NCBI RefSeq assembly: GCF_932276165.1
Contig: NC_064011.1
Location: 3,303,501 to 3,367,500, forward strand
DNA from: Plutella xylostella
Lineage: Eukaryota > Arthropoda > Insecta > Lepidoptera > Plutellidae
Direction: 5' to 3'
Length of the DNA: 64,000 nucleotides
Made by a program: the position numbers and the translations under genes. This document shows, in pieces, positions 1-11,262 of this stretch. The notes beneath the pieces were generated by a model. That model ran no database searches. It was not told where the DNA came from and worked only from the letters and a program-made list of their open reading frames with translations. Every line of letters starts with the position of its first letter. Position 1 is the stretch's first letter.

Positions 1-22
1 AGCCCGACTCGCACTTGGCCGG
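1..22 (-). repeat. Edge of a dispersed lepidopteran repeat
   Basis: Read on the minus strand, the first bases give CCGGCCAAGTGCGAGTCGG, a phrase I associate with a common dispersed repeat of moth and butterfly genomes. Only the end lies in the window, so class and extent cannot be judged. Confidence 0.35.
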
Positions 23-199
23 TTTTTGTTGTTTAAACTTAATCATAAGTAACTCACTATAAATATAATTTGTAAAACCTACTAGTTAACTATACTACTA
101 ACTATATATAAGTATTCGATTACTTGCTAACTACCTACAGAATATTTTTTTTTTCTAAAATATTTACTTATTATGTACGTAAATTATAAATTTTAAATA

Positions 200-346
200 G
201 TTCCTAACTACTTGTTGTCGTCATCTGAGTATACGAAGGATGCCTGGCTACCCATAGCACAGGGTATCCTAGTTTGGGAGCCAGGAACCCATTTCTAAAC
301 CAAATAGGCAAATAAATGTTTTCATTTCATTTTTCATTTCATTTCA
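200..346 (+). mobile_element. LINE 3' end with (TTTCA)n tail
   Basis: The stretch reads ..GGGTATCCTAGTTTGGGAGCC.. and then AATAAATG followed by repeated TTTCA units. A poly(A)-signal-like hexamer before a short tandem tail is typical of insect jockey/CR1-type LINE 3' ends. A related GTTACCCTAGTTTG stretch lies near 26664. No coding part remains, so this is a heavily 5'-truncated copy. Confidence 0.45.
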
Positions 347-537
347 ACTAGGTAGTACTAGGCTATGATATAAGTCAGATGAGTACCAGATAAGTTATAT
401 TTTGAAGCGGGCCAAAAGGGTGACGTAAATCAGGATGTTTACTCCAAGGCTCACACCGCAAATTGTCATTAGTAAGTTATAATAAGCTTATTTATCTATA
501 TTATCAGCCCGCTAGACCAGCTAGATAGATAGATAGA

Positions 538-640
538 TCTTCTTCTTATAGTGCCTCTCCATCATTGGAGGTTGGCAGTCAGCTCTTTGCAGCGCTCTCT
601 ATTCCTGGCTGTTTTAAAGATTTCTTCCACAGTTTTTACA
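538..640 (-). mobile_element. Decayed LINE 3' end (RTE-like)
   Basis: On the minus strand this stretch matches the segment near 11140-11255 closely (GGAAGAAAT, GAGCGCTGCAAAGAGCTGAC, GCCAACCTCCAATGA, GAGGCACTA, ending AAGAAGAAG). Two dispersed copies ending in the same AAG-rich tail indicate a LINE 3' terminus. The reading frame is broken. Confidence 0.5.
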
Positions 641-790
641 CCGATAGATAGAATACACTTTATTTGTACACCAACAAAGAATAGTAAGATTAACAAGTTG
701 CAACTTAATTAGGGTACAAAAGGCGGTCTTATCACTACAAAAGCGATCTCTGCCAGACAACCTTTGGATGGGAATAAGAGATAAATATTG
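640..790 (-). mobile_element. LINE 3' end, jockey/CR1-like
   Basis: Minus-strand sequence reads AAAGGTTGTCTGGCAGAGATCGC..GATAAGACCGCC..TTTGTACCCTAATTAAG..AATAAAGTG and ends in GATA-type repeats. The same signature recurs near 18757, 30360, 32795, 37690, 43240, 48137 and 62264. It is a recurrent 3' end of a LINE family, with the 5' part missing. Confidence 0.6.
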
Positions 791-2274
791 GGTGTAGACT
801 GTAGTGTACATGTTAAAAGGAAATGTAGATTCATTAATATACTACACACTAACTATAATTGTGTAGTGGTTGAAGGAAGAAGGATATCTTTAAGGCTAAA
901 CTTGAATCAACTATAGAGTCTGCTTCCTTATTTACTCGGATTGTACAGCTTTGAATCAAGTGGTCTATAATAGACCTAAAAAGACCGCTCTACAATCATT
1001 CCTTCTTATTAAGACACCATAAATCGCTTATCTTAGAACTCTGTGAGGCAAACAGTATGAACTGTCCATGTATACGACGCCATGAATCGTTCGTTTCTTT
1101 ATTCGCACTGCTTATACCTGTCTTATCCGCCAAAGTACGTCATTTTCGTTTACGGATTTCTGAGAAAAGGTTGTGTTTTATCAATTTGCCGCCCTAAAAT
1201 AGCGAACCGAATTACCTAAACAATAAGGACGTCAATGCCACGCTCGGTGAACATCAATCAGGAACCTTTGTCGTTCTTAACTCAAGTTTTCTTCCGCATC
1301 TGAATATTAGCATAAGCACCTACAATATAAAAGAGGACAATAAAAATGTTAACCCTTTTTTGATAGCGGCCAAAAATAGAACGTATGTTTAGAATTTTAT
1401 GGTATTTGTTTGAGGTTAAAATCGATATGAGTATTATCAATTTTTATTTGAAATATGCATACGTTATTTTTTGCAAATTTCAGCTCATTAGACAAATACA
1501 GCCTAACTCTAACTCCATATAACAGCCTTATGCTGATTCAGAGCCCTTTTACTGTCACATTACAAAATGAACACAAGACTGTTTGTTCATAATCCTGTTT
1601 ATTGTTGAAAAGAACTTAGTATATTTTCATTAGTGTATATTGTGTATTGTTAAGTAAAAAAATGTTGCATCTTTCTATCTAATTGTATGGCCTAGAGTAA
1701 GTTTGTAAGAGTATCACCACCACCGCAATGATTTTCTAAACAAGTCTGCAACGACGCGCCTGCACTAAGGGGTTAAGTTCCAACGGAAATGTGTTTTAAT
1801 TTAAATTCCGAATTCACCGCGAATAAATCAAGTTGGGAATGGCGCGAAAATGGCCGTTGGAACATCCAGCGGGGAAAAGTAGACGACAAAAAAAAGGTGC
1901 GACTTAAATTGCGTTTTTGAAAATGGAACCGTGATACGGCTCGAGGTCAACGGTTAATAGAAAAAAAAGTGGAGGAACGTTATTTTACTATGGCGATTTT
2001 TGTAGTGCGTAAAAAAATACTGTCGATGTATGGAAAAAGCGCACCGCTTTTGTAAAGTTAGTTAGAAGAAACGGAACGATATTCAGAAAAATCTGTAAGT
2101 TTTTAAGATTTACAAAGGAAGCAATATGTCATAGTTTGCCTTTATCATGTATGTAGTCTGTCTGACCGAAACTAGGTATATTTATAATACTTGGCTTACA
2201 TATTGCTGACTCACTAATTACAAGGTTCTATGTTACAATTTTAGAACTTAGAGAATTATTGATACTACAAGGTT
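791..2274. other. Anonymous AT-rich stretch
   Basis: No open frame, SINE head, paired inverted repeat or LINE tail is seen here. The sequence is AT-rich and apparently non-coding. Confidence 0.4.
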
Positions 2275-3533
2275 TCTATGGGTCTAGGGCTTTCATTTTA
2301 TACAAAGATAGTACTAGATGATTGAGAGAGTGGCCATGGTGCGTGATCTGGGTGTCTTGTTGGATAACAAATTATTATTCCGTAATCACATTGACTTAAT
2401 TACCAGCAAAGCCTATAAAAACCTTGGATTTGTTATACGCACAGGAAAATTGTTTTCCCAACCTGAGTCCATCAAAGCACTGTATTATGCTTACGTACGA
2501 AGTGTGTTGGAGTTTGCTAGCCCAATATGGTCACCACAATTTACCGTTTATCAAGATCAAATAGAAAGGTTACAAATGAAATTCATTAAATACTTAAATT
2601 ACCAAACACGCAATAATTCCCGTAATTATTCACGGAATTGTCACGATTTCAAAATGTTAACCCTGTATGATCGACGCTTACTACTGGATATGGGATTTCT
2701 GTTTGACATATTACGAGGAAGAGTGGACTGTCCTGAGCTACTAGCAGATATAACATTTAACACACCACAATACCGTACTAGACATACAGCAATATTTGCT
2801 CCCAGGGCTCACACCACTAATTATGGCCAAAATGCAATTATGACCCGTCTACTTCGTACTTATAATAACGTGTTTCAGGATGCTGACATTTTTCATAATA
2901 ATAAACTTTCTTTTAGATCCCATGTAGTGCAAATAATCGGTGATAAGTCCGAATAGTCCGGTGGTATTGTCATATTGAATACATTTACTTTTATATATTT
3001 TATATTGGGCGTATATATATAATCTATAAACATAGTATGCACATAATAATATGTATAAGAATTTAAATAATACTGCTTGTTATATGGTTTTACATAAGTA
3101 AGATTTTACATATTTTACCCTCAAATTCATAGACACTATTGTAAATTTACAACAAGGTTTAAATTTAAGTACCTTGAATCGTACTAGTGTCGACTAGTTT
3201 CGACTCTTTACGTCAGTCAAAAAGTTAAATCTCGTATATCACAACGTTAATTTTGAACTTACTTTATAGTATCTAAAATCACTATGAATTTGGGGGATAG
3301 TCTTCAACTTACTTCTTTTTGCTTGTTTTTTTCTCTTCAGACTATAAAATTGTATAATTTTCAGTTTTACAATGTCATTAAGTGACTGTTTCATCTTAGT
3401 TAAAATTAAGTGCCTAAATTAGAAAAACGTGAAAACCTGTTATTCGCTTGAAATGTCATATAACCCCCATGTAACATAAACTTGTATTTTGCTGGTTGGT
3501 TTTCCGAATATAAATAAATAAATAAATAAATAG
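2275..3533 (+). mobile_element. 5'-truncated jockey-like LINE
   Basis: The element carries a C-terminal reverse-transcriptase ORF (2318-2956), then an AT-rich 3' region ending in (AAAT)n at about 3512-3532, a standard tail of insect non-LTR elements. Just upstream of the ORF another frame still reads plausible RT residues, and an in-frame TAG sits at 2315-2317. The upstream coding part is therefore frameshifted or cut. I could not find a convincing target duplication. Confidence 0.7.
2318..2956 (+). pseudogene. Reverse transcriptase C-terminal fragment (non-LTR LINE)
   Basis: This 212-residue open frame is the C-terminal part of a jockey-clade RT. It starts in the thumb-like region with RDLGVLLDNKLLFRNHI and continues with SVLEFASPIWSP and QIERLQMKFIKYL, phrases typical of insect jockey-type proteins after the catalytic domain. 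The catalytic FADD box and the endonuclease are absent. The ATG used lies inside the ancestral protein, and TAG immediately precedes it. It cannot be active. A 3' region and (AAAT)n tail follow, so it is the 3' part of one LINE copy and not a host gene. Family assignment is from residue patterns only. Confidence 0.75.
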
Positions 3534-4500
3534 ACTCAACGGTGTTTTGCAACTTAAATATTAAACGTTACATAGTCCTATGTTGATATCCACTGCAAAA
3601 TGGAGTTACTAAGTTCTATCTAACACATACGAGTACAACTGATTCTGTCTGCACAGAATAACACCCTTTCATCTCACCGTACCAACAACGTCCATTTATG
3701 AGAATATACGGGATTATGGGCCTCAGTTTATGTTGGTTTAAGGCCGGTGTACACAATATACACATACGTAGCGTACACTCGTAATGAAGACTCACTAGCC
3801 ATAACTTAGGCCGTAGTCTAATTGCCTAGTGACTATGATTGGACTAGAGTGAACGTACGAACTAAGGCGGTTATCACACTGCCCCATACATTAAACAGCT
3901 GTTCGATACAACGATAATTTAATACCAAGTAGATGGAGTGTCAGAAAGAAACGTCTCGACAAATAACATCTTCTGCCACTGAGCTCCTATTTTGAATTGT
4001 TTTGTTTTTGAAGATATGCATGCACTTGAAACGGTTTGACGGTAAACAAAATGCGGTATTTTTTGGCTTTCATTTTATGTGTGCCAAGCTACCTTGTTCA
4101 TATATCGTTAATCAAAGGTTCTATAACTTTGAATATCGTTATTTAACTATAGCTCAAAAATCTGTTTGTGTTTAGGATTCTTTTCGTGATTTCAGAGTTT
4201 CTCACATAGATAAACTTACTAAGTATGATGGATAAATTCATCTACCAACGGCAATGTCACTGATAAAACTTAACCCCATTTTGTACGATTTTAAGACACA
4301 GTATTGAATAAGTTTGGAAATAATTTAAATCGAATTCACTGGATTGGAGATAATTCAATTAACGTCGTTCTGAAATTGACAGTTTACTTCGTTGTGAATA
4401 AATACAATTTACGAAATTCCAAAGTCTTAAATTATTTGCTTTGTGAATTAAATATAGGTACGGAGGTATAGAATTTTAATATTTGTACAACGGCTATTTC
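3534..4500. other. Anonymous AT-rich stretch with one MITE-like motif
   Basis: Mostly unassigned. Around 3930 the phrase AGATGGAGTGTCAGAAAGAAACG resembles the end of the element described at 7693-7903. No gene is visible. Confidence 0.35.
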
Positions 4501-6258
4501 AATGGATTATACAGGGTGGTGCAGTAAGCCGTGGTCCAAACGAAACAGAGTGATAGAGAATACTACATGCTCTTGTACCGCCAGCCAAAAAAGTTTTACG
4601 AAAATCTGATTGTCAAAATTGACAAAGTACCTACATTAGTTTTTAGATGATAATAAACTTTTTAGAGCTGTAGGTTTTTTTTAAACCGATTGAGTAGTGA
4701 AAATCAACGCAACTTTCTATGGCGAGGATACCTTTAGGTAGCGACTCTTTCAATCCATAGAAAATTGCGTTTATTCGCCGTCACTCGAAAATCTAAAAAC
4801 TCGCACTCCGCACGCTGTGCGCAAAAAATAGCATTAAATACACAAGCTCCTCTCCTAACGTAAAAAATAACGTAATGACAAATGAAAAACGCTTCCCCAA
4901 ATCACAAAGGCCAAAAGGGCACATTTGGCCGAATCACGTTCACAGAATGCATAACCATTCATACAGTCAAAGGGAGCCAATTAGGGTGACCATCCGTGCC
5001 CGTTTTAGGAGGACATACCCGGATTTAAAGCAAAGTTGGGATGATGTCCGGAGCTCACATTTGTAGGTCAGTTGGGATGCAGTTTTTAACAAAGTGCTGT
5101 GTCGTATTTTTATTTTGCATGCTCTTTCGCAGTACAGTAGGGAATGAAGAGTAGCTATTTGTTTTATTTGTAAAATACGTAATTAAGGCAGATTCTGGAT
5201 TCAGTGTTGGGTCAAATATTACATTTAAAATTTATTGATGCAGATGAGAACGAATGTAATGTTTATTTATTTTATTGACTTATGATAAACCTGTACTTAT
5301 TAGAACCTGAACATTATTAATTCAGTAAACTATTTCGTCCTGGTCTTAAGTTAGCTTCATGGACACCCTACATAACAATAGTCCCTTCGGTTTCAACCTT
5401 CAGTGGTTTTTGCCCATTGTTATGTCACTGGTGGGCAAAAGGCCCACGTTTGGGCAACAAATTTCCGTCACCGTACATTTAGGCTAGTAAAGGAGAAAAA
5501 TATAGTTAATTTTCCGATGTTCGGTCCTAGGCGAAATTGTTTGGGTCCGGAGTAAAATTTCTACCTACTGTTGCTTGCGTAAATACCTAAATATTATTTT
5601 TATAAATCCATGAGTGTGTTGGTTTCTCCTTCTTTTTGACAAAGGGACAAGAGTGGCTCGATGACCTCCCAAGTCACGCCCTTACGGCTCTTTCTCAACA
5701 TCCTATAAAAGAAAAATTCTTAAAAACGATCACTGAATCTCACGAGATATCTATGCAATATAAAACTTACCTTTTAAATATTAAATTTTGATGAATGATC
5801 GCTATTTTCCGAGATTTCAGCAATTATCTACTACGAAGTTGATTTAAGAAATGCAGTTAGTTTCAGATATCTCGATTTTATACTATAAAGTATTTACGTC
5901 AGTGAAGCTAACGTGAACTTTCACATTGCACTCGAAATGGCAAAGATTTTATTTATTCCTAACTGATCACGTTTTTTAAACTCAGCAGAAAGTAGTTGAT
6001 ATTAGTTTGAAGTCATCCTTATACCTCATACTATGTAGTTTAGCCCTTGTGTTTATCACCAATAGGAAAAAAAGCTTATTAAATTAAGAAATCGTTGTTT
6101 TTTTTTGTTTTGTCTTACAATAATTAATTCCACATTAACGAAACATAACTACCACATCAAAGCTAAAGGACATAAACTAGCATCGTTAAAATACTCAAGA
6201 TTAATTACTTCTTCATTATAATATATGTATTATGAATATAAATATTCAATGCGACATA
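4501..6258. other. Anonymous stretch, one TACAGGGTG-type end near 4509
   Basis: TACAGGGTGGTGCAGTAAGCC at about 4509 resembles one terminus of the TA-CAGGG MITE group, but I could not place a matching right end. The 63-codon open frame at 4875-5066 resembles nothing I know and lacks gene context. The rest is AT-rich and unassigned. Confidence 0.35.
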
Positions 6259-6260
6259 TA

Positions 6261-6449
6261 CAGAATGTTGAAAAAAGGGTATACTAAGCCGAAACCTACT
6301 TGTGCAGCATGGTATATAGTAAAAAGTCACGTGACCAACAAAGTTTCTATAGATAGTTATTCTTTTTCGCGAATTTTGGAATTCGGGCTTAGATATACCA
6401 TGCTGCATATGTAGGTTTCAGCTTAGTATACCCTTTTTGCAACATCCTG
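6261..6449. mobile_element. TA-CAGGG-type MITE (Tc1/mariner-like)
   Basis: The ends form an inverted repeat: CAGAATGTTGAAAAAAGGG with AAGCCGAAACC on the left, and the complement of GGTTTCAGCTTAGTATACCC..GCAACATCCTG on the right. Both sides are flanked by TA, the duplication expected of Tc1/mariner. Close relatives lie at 34910, 42022 and 49949. No transposase is present. Confidence 0.7.
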
Positions 6450-6710
6450 TATTATTATATCAGTTGTAGTATAACAAAGATATCAGTCAAGACACAATCT
6501 TACACCGGAACAAATATGCAGTTGGGAGATCCGAAGTGTATTTTATGACGCCATAAACAGCTGTTATGTCCAGCGTACTGCAGTCAGACATTGAGTTTAG
6601 TTCACTAAATAAAGACATTTGGTGTTTACGACTTTACGCCTCTTAGGCGACCGGCTAACAGAGCGTGGGACGCCCTTCAAACCGCTCGACCATATCTTAA
6701 ATTTTTCTCA

Positions 6711-6881
6711 TCATCATCATGATCATCATTATCAGCCTATAGCAGTCCACTGCTGGACGTAGGCCTCTCCCAAAGCACGCCACTGGATGCGATCTTTAGC
6801 TTTCCGCATCCAATCATAACCAGACACCTTTCGCAAGTCGTCACCCCATCTTGCCGGAGGGCGTCCCACACTAAGTTTGCC
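6711..6881 (-). mobile_element. RTE LINE 3' fragment
   Basis: Minus-strand translation gives SVGRPPARWGDDLRKVSG and then LGEAYVQQWTAIG and a stop, which matches the C-terminus of the intact RTE ORF2 ending at 46537. The tail is a (GAT)n/(ATG)n run at about 6709-6735. Only the last roughly 50 codons remain. Confidence 0.8.
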
Positions 6882-7692
6882 TAATTTTCTAATTTTTTTT
6901 CAAAATTTTAAATTTTGCTACCTTAAATATATAGGTACACATACGACCTTCCGACTTGGGCCCTATAAAAACATGTCGACTACAAAAGACCTTGTCCTAA
7001 GTATGTGGACCCGTCGGACCGATAAAAAGTTGCGCCATATTTTTAATGTGTCGTATAAAGTAAAAATACTAGGATCATAAAAAATGAGTTTTAGGATAAT
7101 GCTTTAATGTTATATCTTATGAGGTAGATAAGCTTTATATTGTGCTAGTAAAATGTTAGATCTTTCACTTTATAAAAGCAAATAGATTTATGGATCAAAC
7201 CTTGACTAAAATTAGTTTTAAGTAAGATTTTATGCTGGCATTTCGTGTTTTCTCAGTCTTAAACACAGTGAAAAACTTTTATAAGGCATTTTTTTTTAAT
7301 GACTGAATTGAAAAACCTCAAAAAGAGATCAAACACAGTGCATTACGTAGGTACACATTTTTATGGCAAAACAGATTTTTGGTAAAAAATACTGAAAGTC
7401 GTTTAATTAAATCCATCTTTTTGTCATAAATCAATGAAAATAAACATATCACAATGTATATTTTATTTGTAATTAACCCTCCAATAAGACCGTCTTACAA
7501 AAAACTTTTTAGGGTCAAAACATGGAGATCAATCTCACAGTCCGTACCGCTATTGTATACCTAGGATGTGTATGTTTGCCCAGGGTACTAGGGTACAGTA
7601 GGTCATCACATAAGTGAACCAACAACTTGTGAGGACTTTCCGTCATGTCAAGAGCCTTACACGAGGATGTTCATAGTAGCAGAACTTTTGTA
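6882..7692. other. Anonymous AT-rich stretch
   Basis: No gene, tail or paired inverted repeat was recognised. The 67-codon frame at 6877-7080 is not protein-like. Confidence 0.35.
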
Positions 7693-7903
7693 GGCTTAGA
7701 TTAACAATATATGAACAAGATGGAGTGTCACATACAAAAACAAAGCAAAGTCTGCACTTTGTTTCTGTCAAACCGTTTTAATTAAACCTATTCACAACCA
7801 TACTCGTATCAATGGATAAGGTCACAAATCTTATAACCCAACTAATTCAAAATAAGAGTCATTTCTTTGACACTCCATCGTGTTGGTGTATTATTAATCT
7901 AAG
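7693..7903. mobile_element. MITE with GCTTAGATTAACAATA ends
   Basis: The left end GCTTAGATTAACAATAT..GATGGAGTGTCA pairs with the right end TGACACTCCATCGTG..ATTATTAATCTAAG. Diverged and longer relatives lie at about 35145-36031 and 55850-56095. Target duplication is unclear. Confidence 0.6.
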
Positions 7904-7972
7904 TATTGTAGGGTCAATTTAATGATACCACGTTTGAGAGATGATAGACACAGACATAATGTTTTATATTTA

Positions 7973-8145
7973 GGGCCTGTTTCACAATGTCTGGTTAGTG
8001 ACTACATGTCGGATAAAATACATGCTGTCACTGTCAAAAAAGTAATAAAATACATGCTGTCACTGTCAAAAAAGTAATAACAGACAGTGACAGCATGTAT
8101 TTTATCTCACAGGTAGCCACTAACCAGACATTGTGAAACAGGGCC
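7973..8145. mobile_element. PIF/Harbinger-like MITE with TTA duplication
   Basis: Termini GGGCCTGTTTCACAATGTC and its near-perfect complement extend for about 60 bp. TTA flanks both ends (7970-7972 and 8146-8148), the 3-bp TWA duplication typical of PIF/Harbinger. Inside, a unit of about 32 bp (ACATGCTGTCACTGTC..AAAGTAATA) is duplicated in tandem in the left arm. Non-autonomous. Confidence 0.75.
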
Positions 8146-8385
8146 TTAACATTTTGAGTAGGTGGTTGGATATGTAGAGTTGTTATATTTGTAAAAATCT
8201 ATGAAGGCGTGATGGTAACAATGTATAAAATCGTGCAAGCATCAATCAATATCGCCATTCCCATCTTCAAAATGTTCTTAAAGACTGCACAGCTGGCATT
8301 GCGCCAGAAAAAATATACTAGTGATGTGACAATTTGTGTGTATAAAGTATCGATACATTATACAGCGTATCGGTAATAAACACTA

Positions 8386-8652
8386 AAAAAAAAAAAAAGA
8401 AACCCGCACTCACGCCTTGTACTAATGTACTCCCTTGCGGGGTAGGCAGAGGTGCATTGCTGCACCCACTTTTCGCCAGAGTGTTATGTTAGTCCCAATG
8501 TAATAGGGGGCGGGCCTATTGCCATTTTACGGGCACATCCAAGACCTGAGAACAAATATCTGTGTTTAAACAAATATCTGCCCCAGCCGGGAATCGAACC
8601 CGGGACCATCGGCTCAGTAGTCAGGGTCACTAACCACTACGCCATTCGGTCG
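8386..8652 (-). mobile_element. tRNA-derived SINE (type 1)
   Basis: Read on the minus strand, it begins CGACCGAATGGCGTAGTGG, where TGGCGTAGTGG fits an A box, followed by GGTTCGATTCCCGG, a B box. A body follows (CAGATATTTGTTTAAACAC, GCGAAAAGTGGGTGCAGC, CTACCCCGCAAGGGAGTAC) and then a poly(T/A)-type tail. A 119-residue open frame across it is an artefact. Seven other copies are in the window. Confidence 0.85.
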
Positions 8653-8797
8653 ACAAAAACTGCATTGAACTATCACCGACACAATTGCTGTCCTAAGGTA
8701 CCCCAGTGGTACAGAGGACCTTTACAAGCGTGCGCCACGCCGTTCTGTCTTCAGCAGCAACTACTCTGGCCTCCGTCCAGCTCAGAACTTGCTCTTA

Positions 8798-8989
8798 ACT
8801 ACTATTATTAATGCGAAAGTAACTGTGTCTGTCAGTCTGTTACTCTTTCACGTCAAAACTACTTAACGGATTTGAATGAAATTTGGTACATATGGTCTAG
8901 ACCCTGATAAAGAACATAAGCTACTTTTTATCCCGGAACTCCCACGGGAAAACTTTTTAAGGAGAAGCGAAGCTCGCGGGAACAGCTAG
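8798..8989 (+). mobile_element. Helitron-like non-autonomous element
   Basis: It starts ACTATTATTAATGCGAAAGTAAC, contains a CTGTCTGT tract, TTACTCTTTCACG, GGATTTGAATGAAATTTGG and CCCACGGGAAAACTTTTTAA, and ends in GAAGCTCGCGGGAACAGCTAG with T after it. The CTAG end without target duplication fits the lepidopteran Lep1/Helitron group. There is no coding capacity. Confidence 0.75.
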
Positions 8990-9164
8990 TAAAAAATAAA
9001 CCATCGACAAAAAGTCTGACTCCCAACACTAAAACTCCGATTGCGGGTATCTGCTGAAAGAAAACGAATAAAAAAGTAGCTAACTAGATATTGCAGATGC
9101 TCAGGCTTGTGTAAAAATTCAGAGAATTTTATAGCTATGTAATTGACGATATATGTATGTAAGT

Positions 9165-9425
9165 GACGGTCGAATGGCGTAGTGGTTAGTGGCCCTGACT
9201 GCTATGCCGAAGGTCCCGGGTTCGATTCCCGGCTGGGGCAGATATTTGTTTAAAGACAGATATTTGTACTCGGGTCTTGGGTGTTCATATTTATATTTAG
9301 TATCTATCTATCTATGTATTTGTGTAGATATATCAGCTGTCCGACAACCATAACACAGGTTCTGCCTAGCTTGGGGTCGGATGGCCGTGTGTGAGATGTC
9401 CCCACATATTTATTTATTTATTTAT
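9165..9425 (+). mobile_element. tRNA-derived SINE (type 2)
   Basis: The head CGGTCGAATGGCGTAGTGG..GGTTCGATTCCCGG is the same tRNA-like promoter as in type 1. After GATATTTGTTTAAAGACAG the body differs: CAGCTGTCCGACA, TTGGGGTCGGATGGCCGTG, GAGATGTCCCCACATA, then (TTTA)n. Copies lie at 14128-15840 (interrupted), 51737-51985 and 60116-60345. Confidence 0.85.
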
Positions 9426-9505
9426 AATTACTTCAGAAATGTATGTTTATTATGTACAGTAAGCAAAAGATATGCTAGTCCTACGCAAACAGGATTGTTT
9501 GTTCT

Positions 9506-9648
9506 TACACTCACGAGCAATGATATTATGTCGACACCAATTTTTGAATACACTCACGATACAAAATATTGACGACCTTTGCAATATTTAAAAAAGTACA
9601 TTTAACGGTGCATCAGAATATAACCAACTAAAAACGTAAACGCTACTT
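9506..9648. mobile_element. Remnant of TACACTCACGRGCAATG MITE
   Basis: One terminus, ACACTCACGAGCAATGA, and the internal phrases GTCGACACCAA and AGTACATTTAACGGTGCATCAG match the better copies at 20151 and 39530. The right end is missing or rearranged. Confidence 0.55.
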
Positions 9649-9954
9649 CAGACAGTCACGCACAGACTTATAATACCCCTCTTTTTCATCCAGGGTTAAA
9701 CCTACAATCTTACATCGTCAAAGAACTAATGAAGAGGATTGAATTTAGTCACAAATTAGTGCCCAACTTCAGTCTGGAAGCTCTTTGCAGTGCTTGGAAT
9801 GAAAACTAGGTTTTGAATGCACCGGTCGTCCCGTGCCGAAATAGGTCAGACTTTTCTGGACGAATTGAATTCGTGATTGTTTGACACGGTGATGGGTAAT
9901 TTTGATGTCATAAACACAGTCATAATAGTTATAAACAAAAAAAAATACCTTAAA

Positions 9955-10095
9955 GATAAGTGTCCACCTTTTGGCCTCGTACGCAACGGACGCATTCAGT
10001 ATTCTTTGTATAGAAATTCACACAAGTGCGTCCACTTCATCGGCATTGAAAATCTATTTGTTGCAATACGTACGTTTTTATCTTTTATGTCGGGA
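9955..10095. mobile_element. MITE of the AAGCGTCCACC group
   Basis: AAGTGTCCACCTTTTGGC..CGTACGCAACGGACGCATTC..CACAAGTGCGTCCACTTCATC recurs at 16757, 26065, 55110 and 59045. Better copies close with the complement GGTGGACGCTTAC. The right end is decayed here. Confidence 0.6.
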
Positions 10096-10158
10096 CATAT
10101 AAAATCTAAAAATAGGAACATCACTGATTTTATGTCAAAAATGTGACATACCTAGCTA

Positions 10159-10259
10159 TACCTTGTTTCACGGGGAAAGTCATCTGATACAAACAAAAAC
10201 TACCCTTATTTGAATGTAATAAGGGCCCTGTAAGATGTCTTTCCCCGTGAAACAAGGTA
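10159..10259. mobile_element. Short TA-flanked MITE
   Basis: The left TACCTTGTTTCACGGGGAAAG and its complement at the right end form a 21-bp perfect inverted repeat continuing imperfectly to about 30 bp. TA flanks both sides, which suggests Tc1/mariner mobilisation. It is about 100 bp long and non-coding. Confidence 0.7.
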
Positions 10260-10651
10260 TAACGTGCTGCAATCGGATAGACTTACAGCCTAAATCGATT
10301 TTAATAGGATTGGACTTTTCTATATAGGTATTATATTTAATTATTTGAAACCTAAGCCCTTTAGATAACTAACTGAAAAGGAGTGAATTTTCACTAGAAA
10401 ATCCATTTAACTTCCCAGCAACTTGACGCCAAAGTACTAGGAGCGGTGAAATGGCGAAGAGATCTGTCCTCCTCTAAGTTGATTTACTATCTCTAAGAAC
10501 GTCCGCGTTTTCATAAAGTGCTGTGGGCGATTCTATCGTGCACTAGCGCTTTAAGACCTTTATACAGGGTGTTAAAATAACCCAACCAACATAAAACCCC
10601 CGAGATTCAACACCAAAGGCGCATAATTGTACTACTTGTAATACTTGTTTT

Positions 10652-10756
10652 CTTGTACCTCCTGTAGGTTGGCTGGTAGCAAATGCTTTTAGCATTAAGT
10701 CCACCTTTTGTACACTTTGTTATATTTGTGCAATAAAGTATTAAATAAACAAATAA
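10652..10756 (+). mobile_element. LINE 3' end
   Basis: TTGTACCTCCTGTAGGTTGG..GCTTTTAGCATTAAGTCCACC..TTTGTGCAATAAAGTATTAAATAAAC recurs almost unchanged at 29676-29785. It ends in AATAAA plus an A-rich tail, as expected of a truncated LINE. Confidence 0.6.
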
Positions 10757-10920
10757 TTTTGCAACGGCTTAACTGATTTTGATGAAATATGGCTAAGAAC
10801 ACTCGGGTTTTTTATACCCATGACGCAAAAAACAAATAGAAAATCCGTTCAGCCATTTGGCAGCTACCATACCATAGACACGTTAAACTTATAACACCTC
10901 TTCGTCGAGTGTTAAAAAAG
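10757..10920 (-). repeat. Dispersed repeat (CGTTAAACTTATAACAC group)
   Basis: In the opposite orientation it reads GTGTTATAAGTTTAACGTGTC..GTAGCTGCC..CTGAACGGATTTTC..AAATCAGTTAAGCCGTTGC. Related copies are at 21440, 31205, 57805, 63315 and 63860. The class is unclear. The wording resembles Helitron-derived sequences but no CTAG end was seen. Confidence 0.5.
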
Positions 10921-11059
10921 AAAGATAGGGAAACGAAACTTTTGTTCCATCGGCTTACTTTTCAGCGTCACAGCCACAAAAAAAGTGTATTAGATACTGG
11001 ATAAATCAGTTGTAATAGACTTTGGACACGTTTTGCGTAATAAGCGATACCAGCTGCGA

Positions 11060-11262
11060 CATACTATAATAATGGGCAAAGTTGAAGGAAAGAGAAGGCC
11101 TGGAAGGAGAAAATTGACGTGGCTGTGCAACACAAAGCGTGGACCGGTGTAAAAACCGTGGAAGAAATATTTAAACTACCCAAGAATATAAAGAGCGCTG
11201 CAAAGAGCTGACTGCCAACCTCCAATGACGGAGAGGCACTACAAGAAGAAGAATAGACTTAA
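11060..11262 (+). mobile_element. Decayed RTE-like LINE 3' end
   Basis: The region reads like a broken RT C-terminus (GKVEGKRRPGRRKLTWL, then stops) followed by GAGCGCTGCAAAGAGCTGAC, GAGGCACTACAAG and an AAGAAGAAG tail. The last part matches 538-640 on the other strand. Confidence 0.5.

Noticed and set aside
8452..8811. Recurring small protein starting MHCCTHFSPECYVSPN at eight places
   Set aside because: It is the antisense translation of the tRNA-derived SINE type 1, including the B box as GIEPGT. A shared frame reflects recent SINE copies, not a gene family.
9190..9236. tRNA gene-like A and B boxes
   Set aside because: The boxes belong to SINE heads that recur with the same bodies and target duplications. 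No cloverleaf with a proper acceptor stem could be completed.
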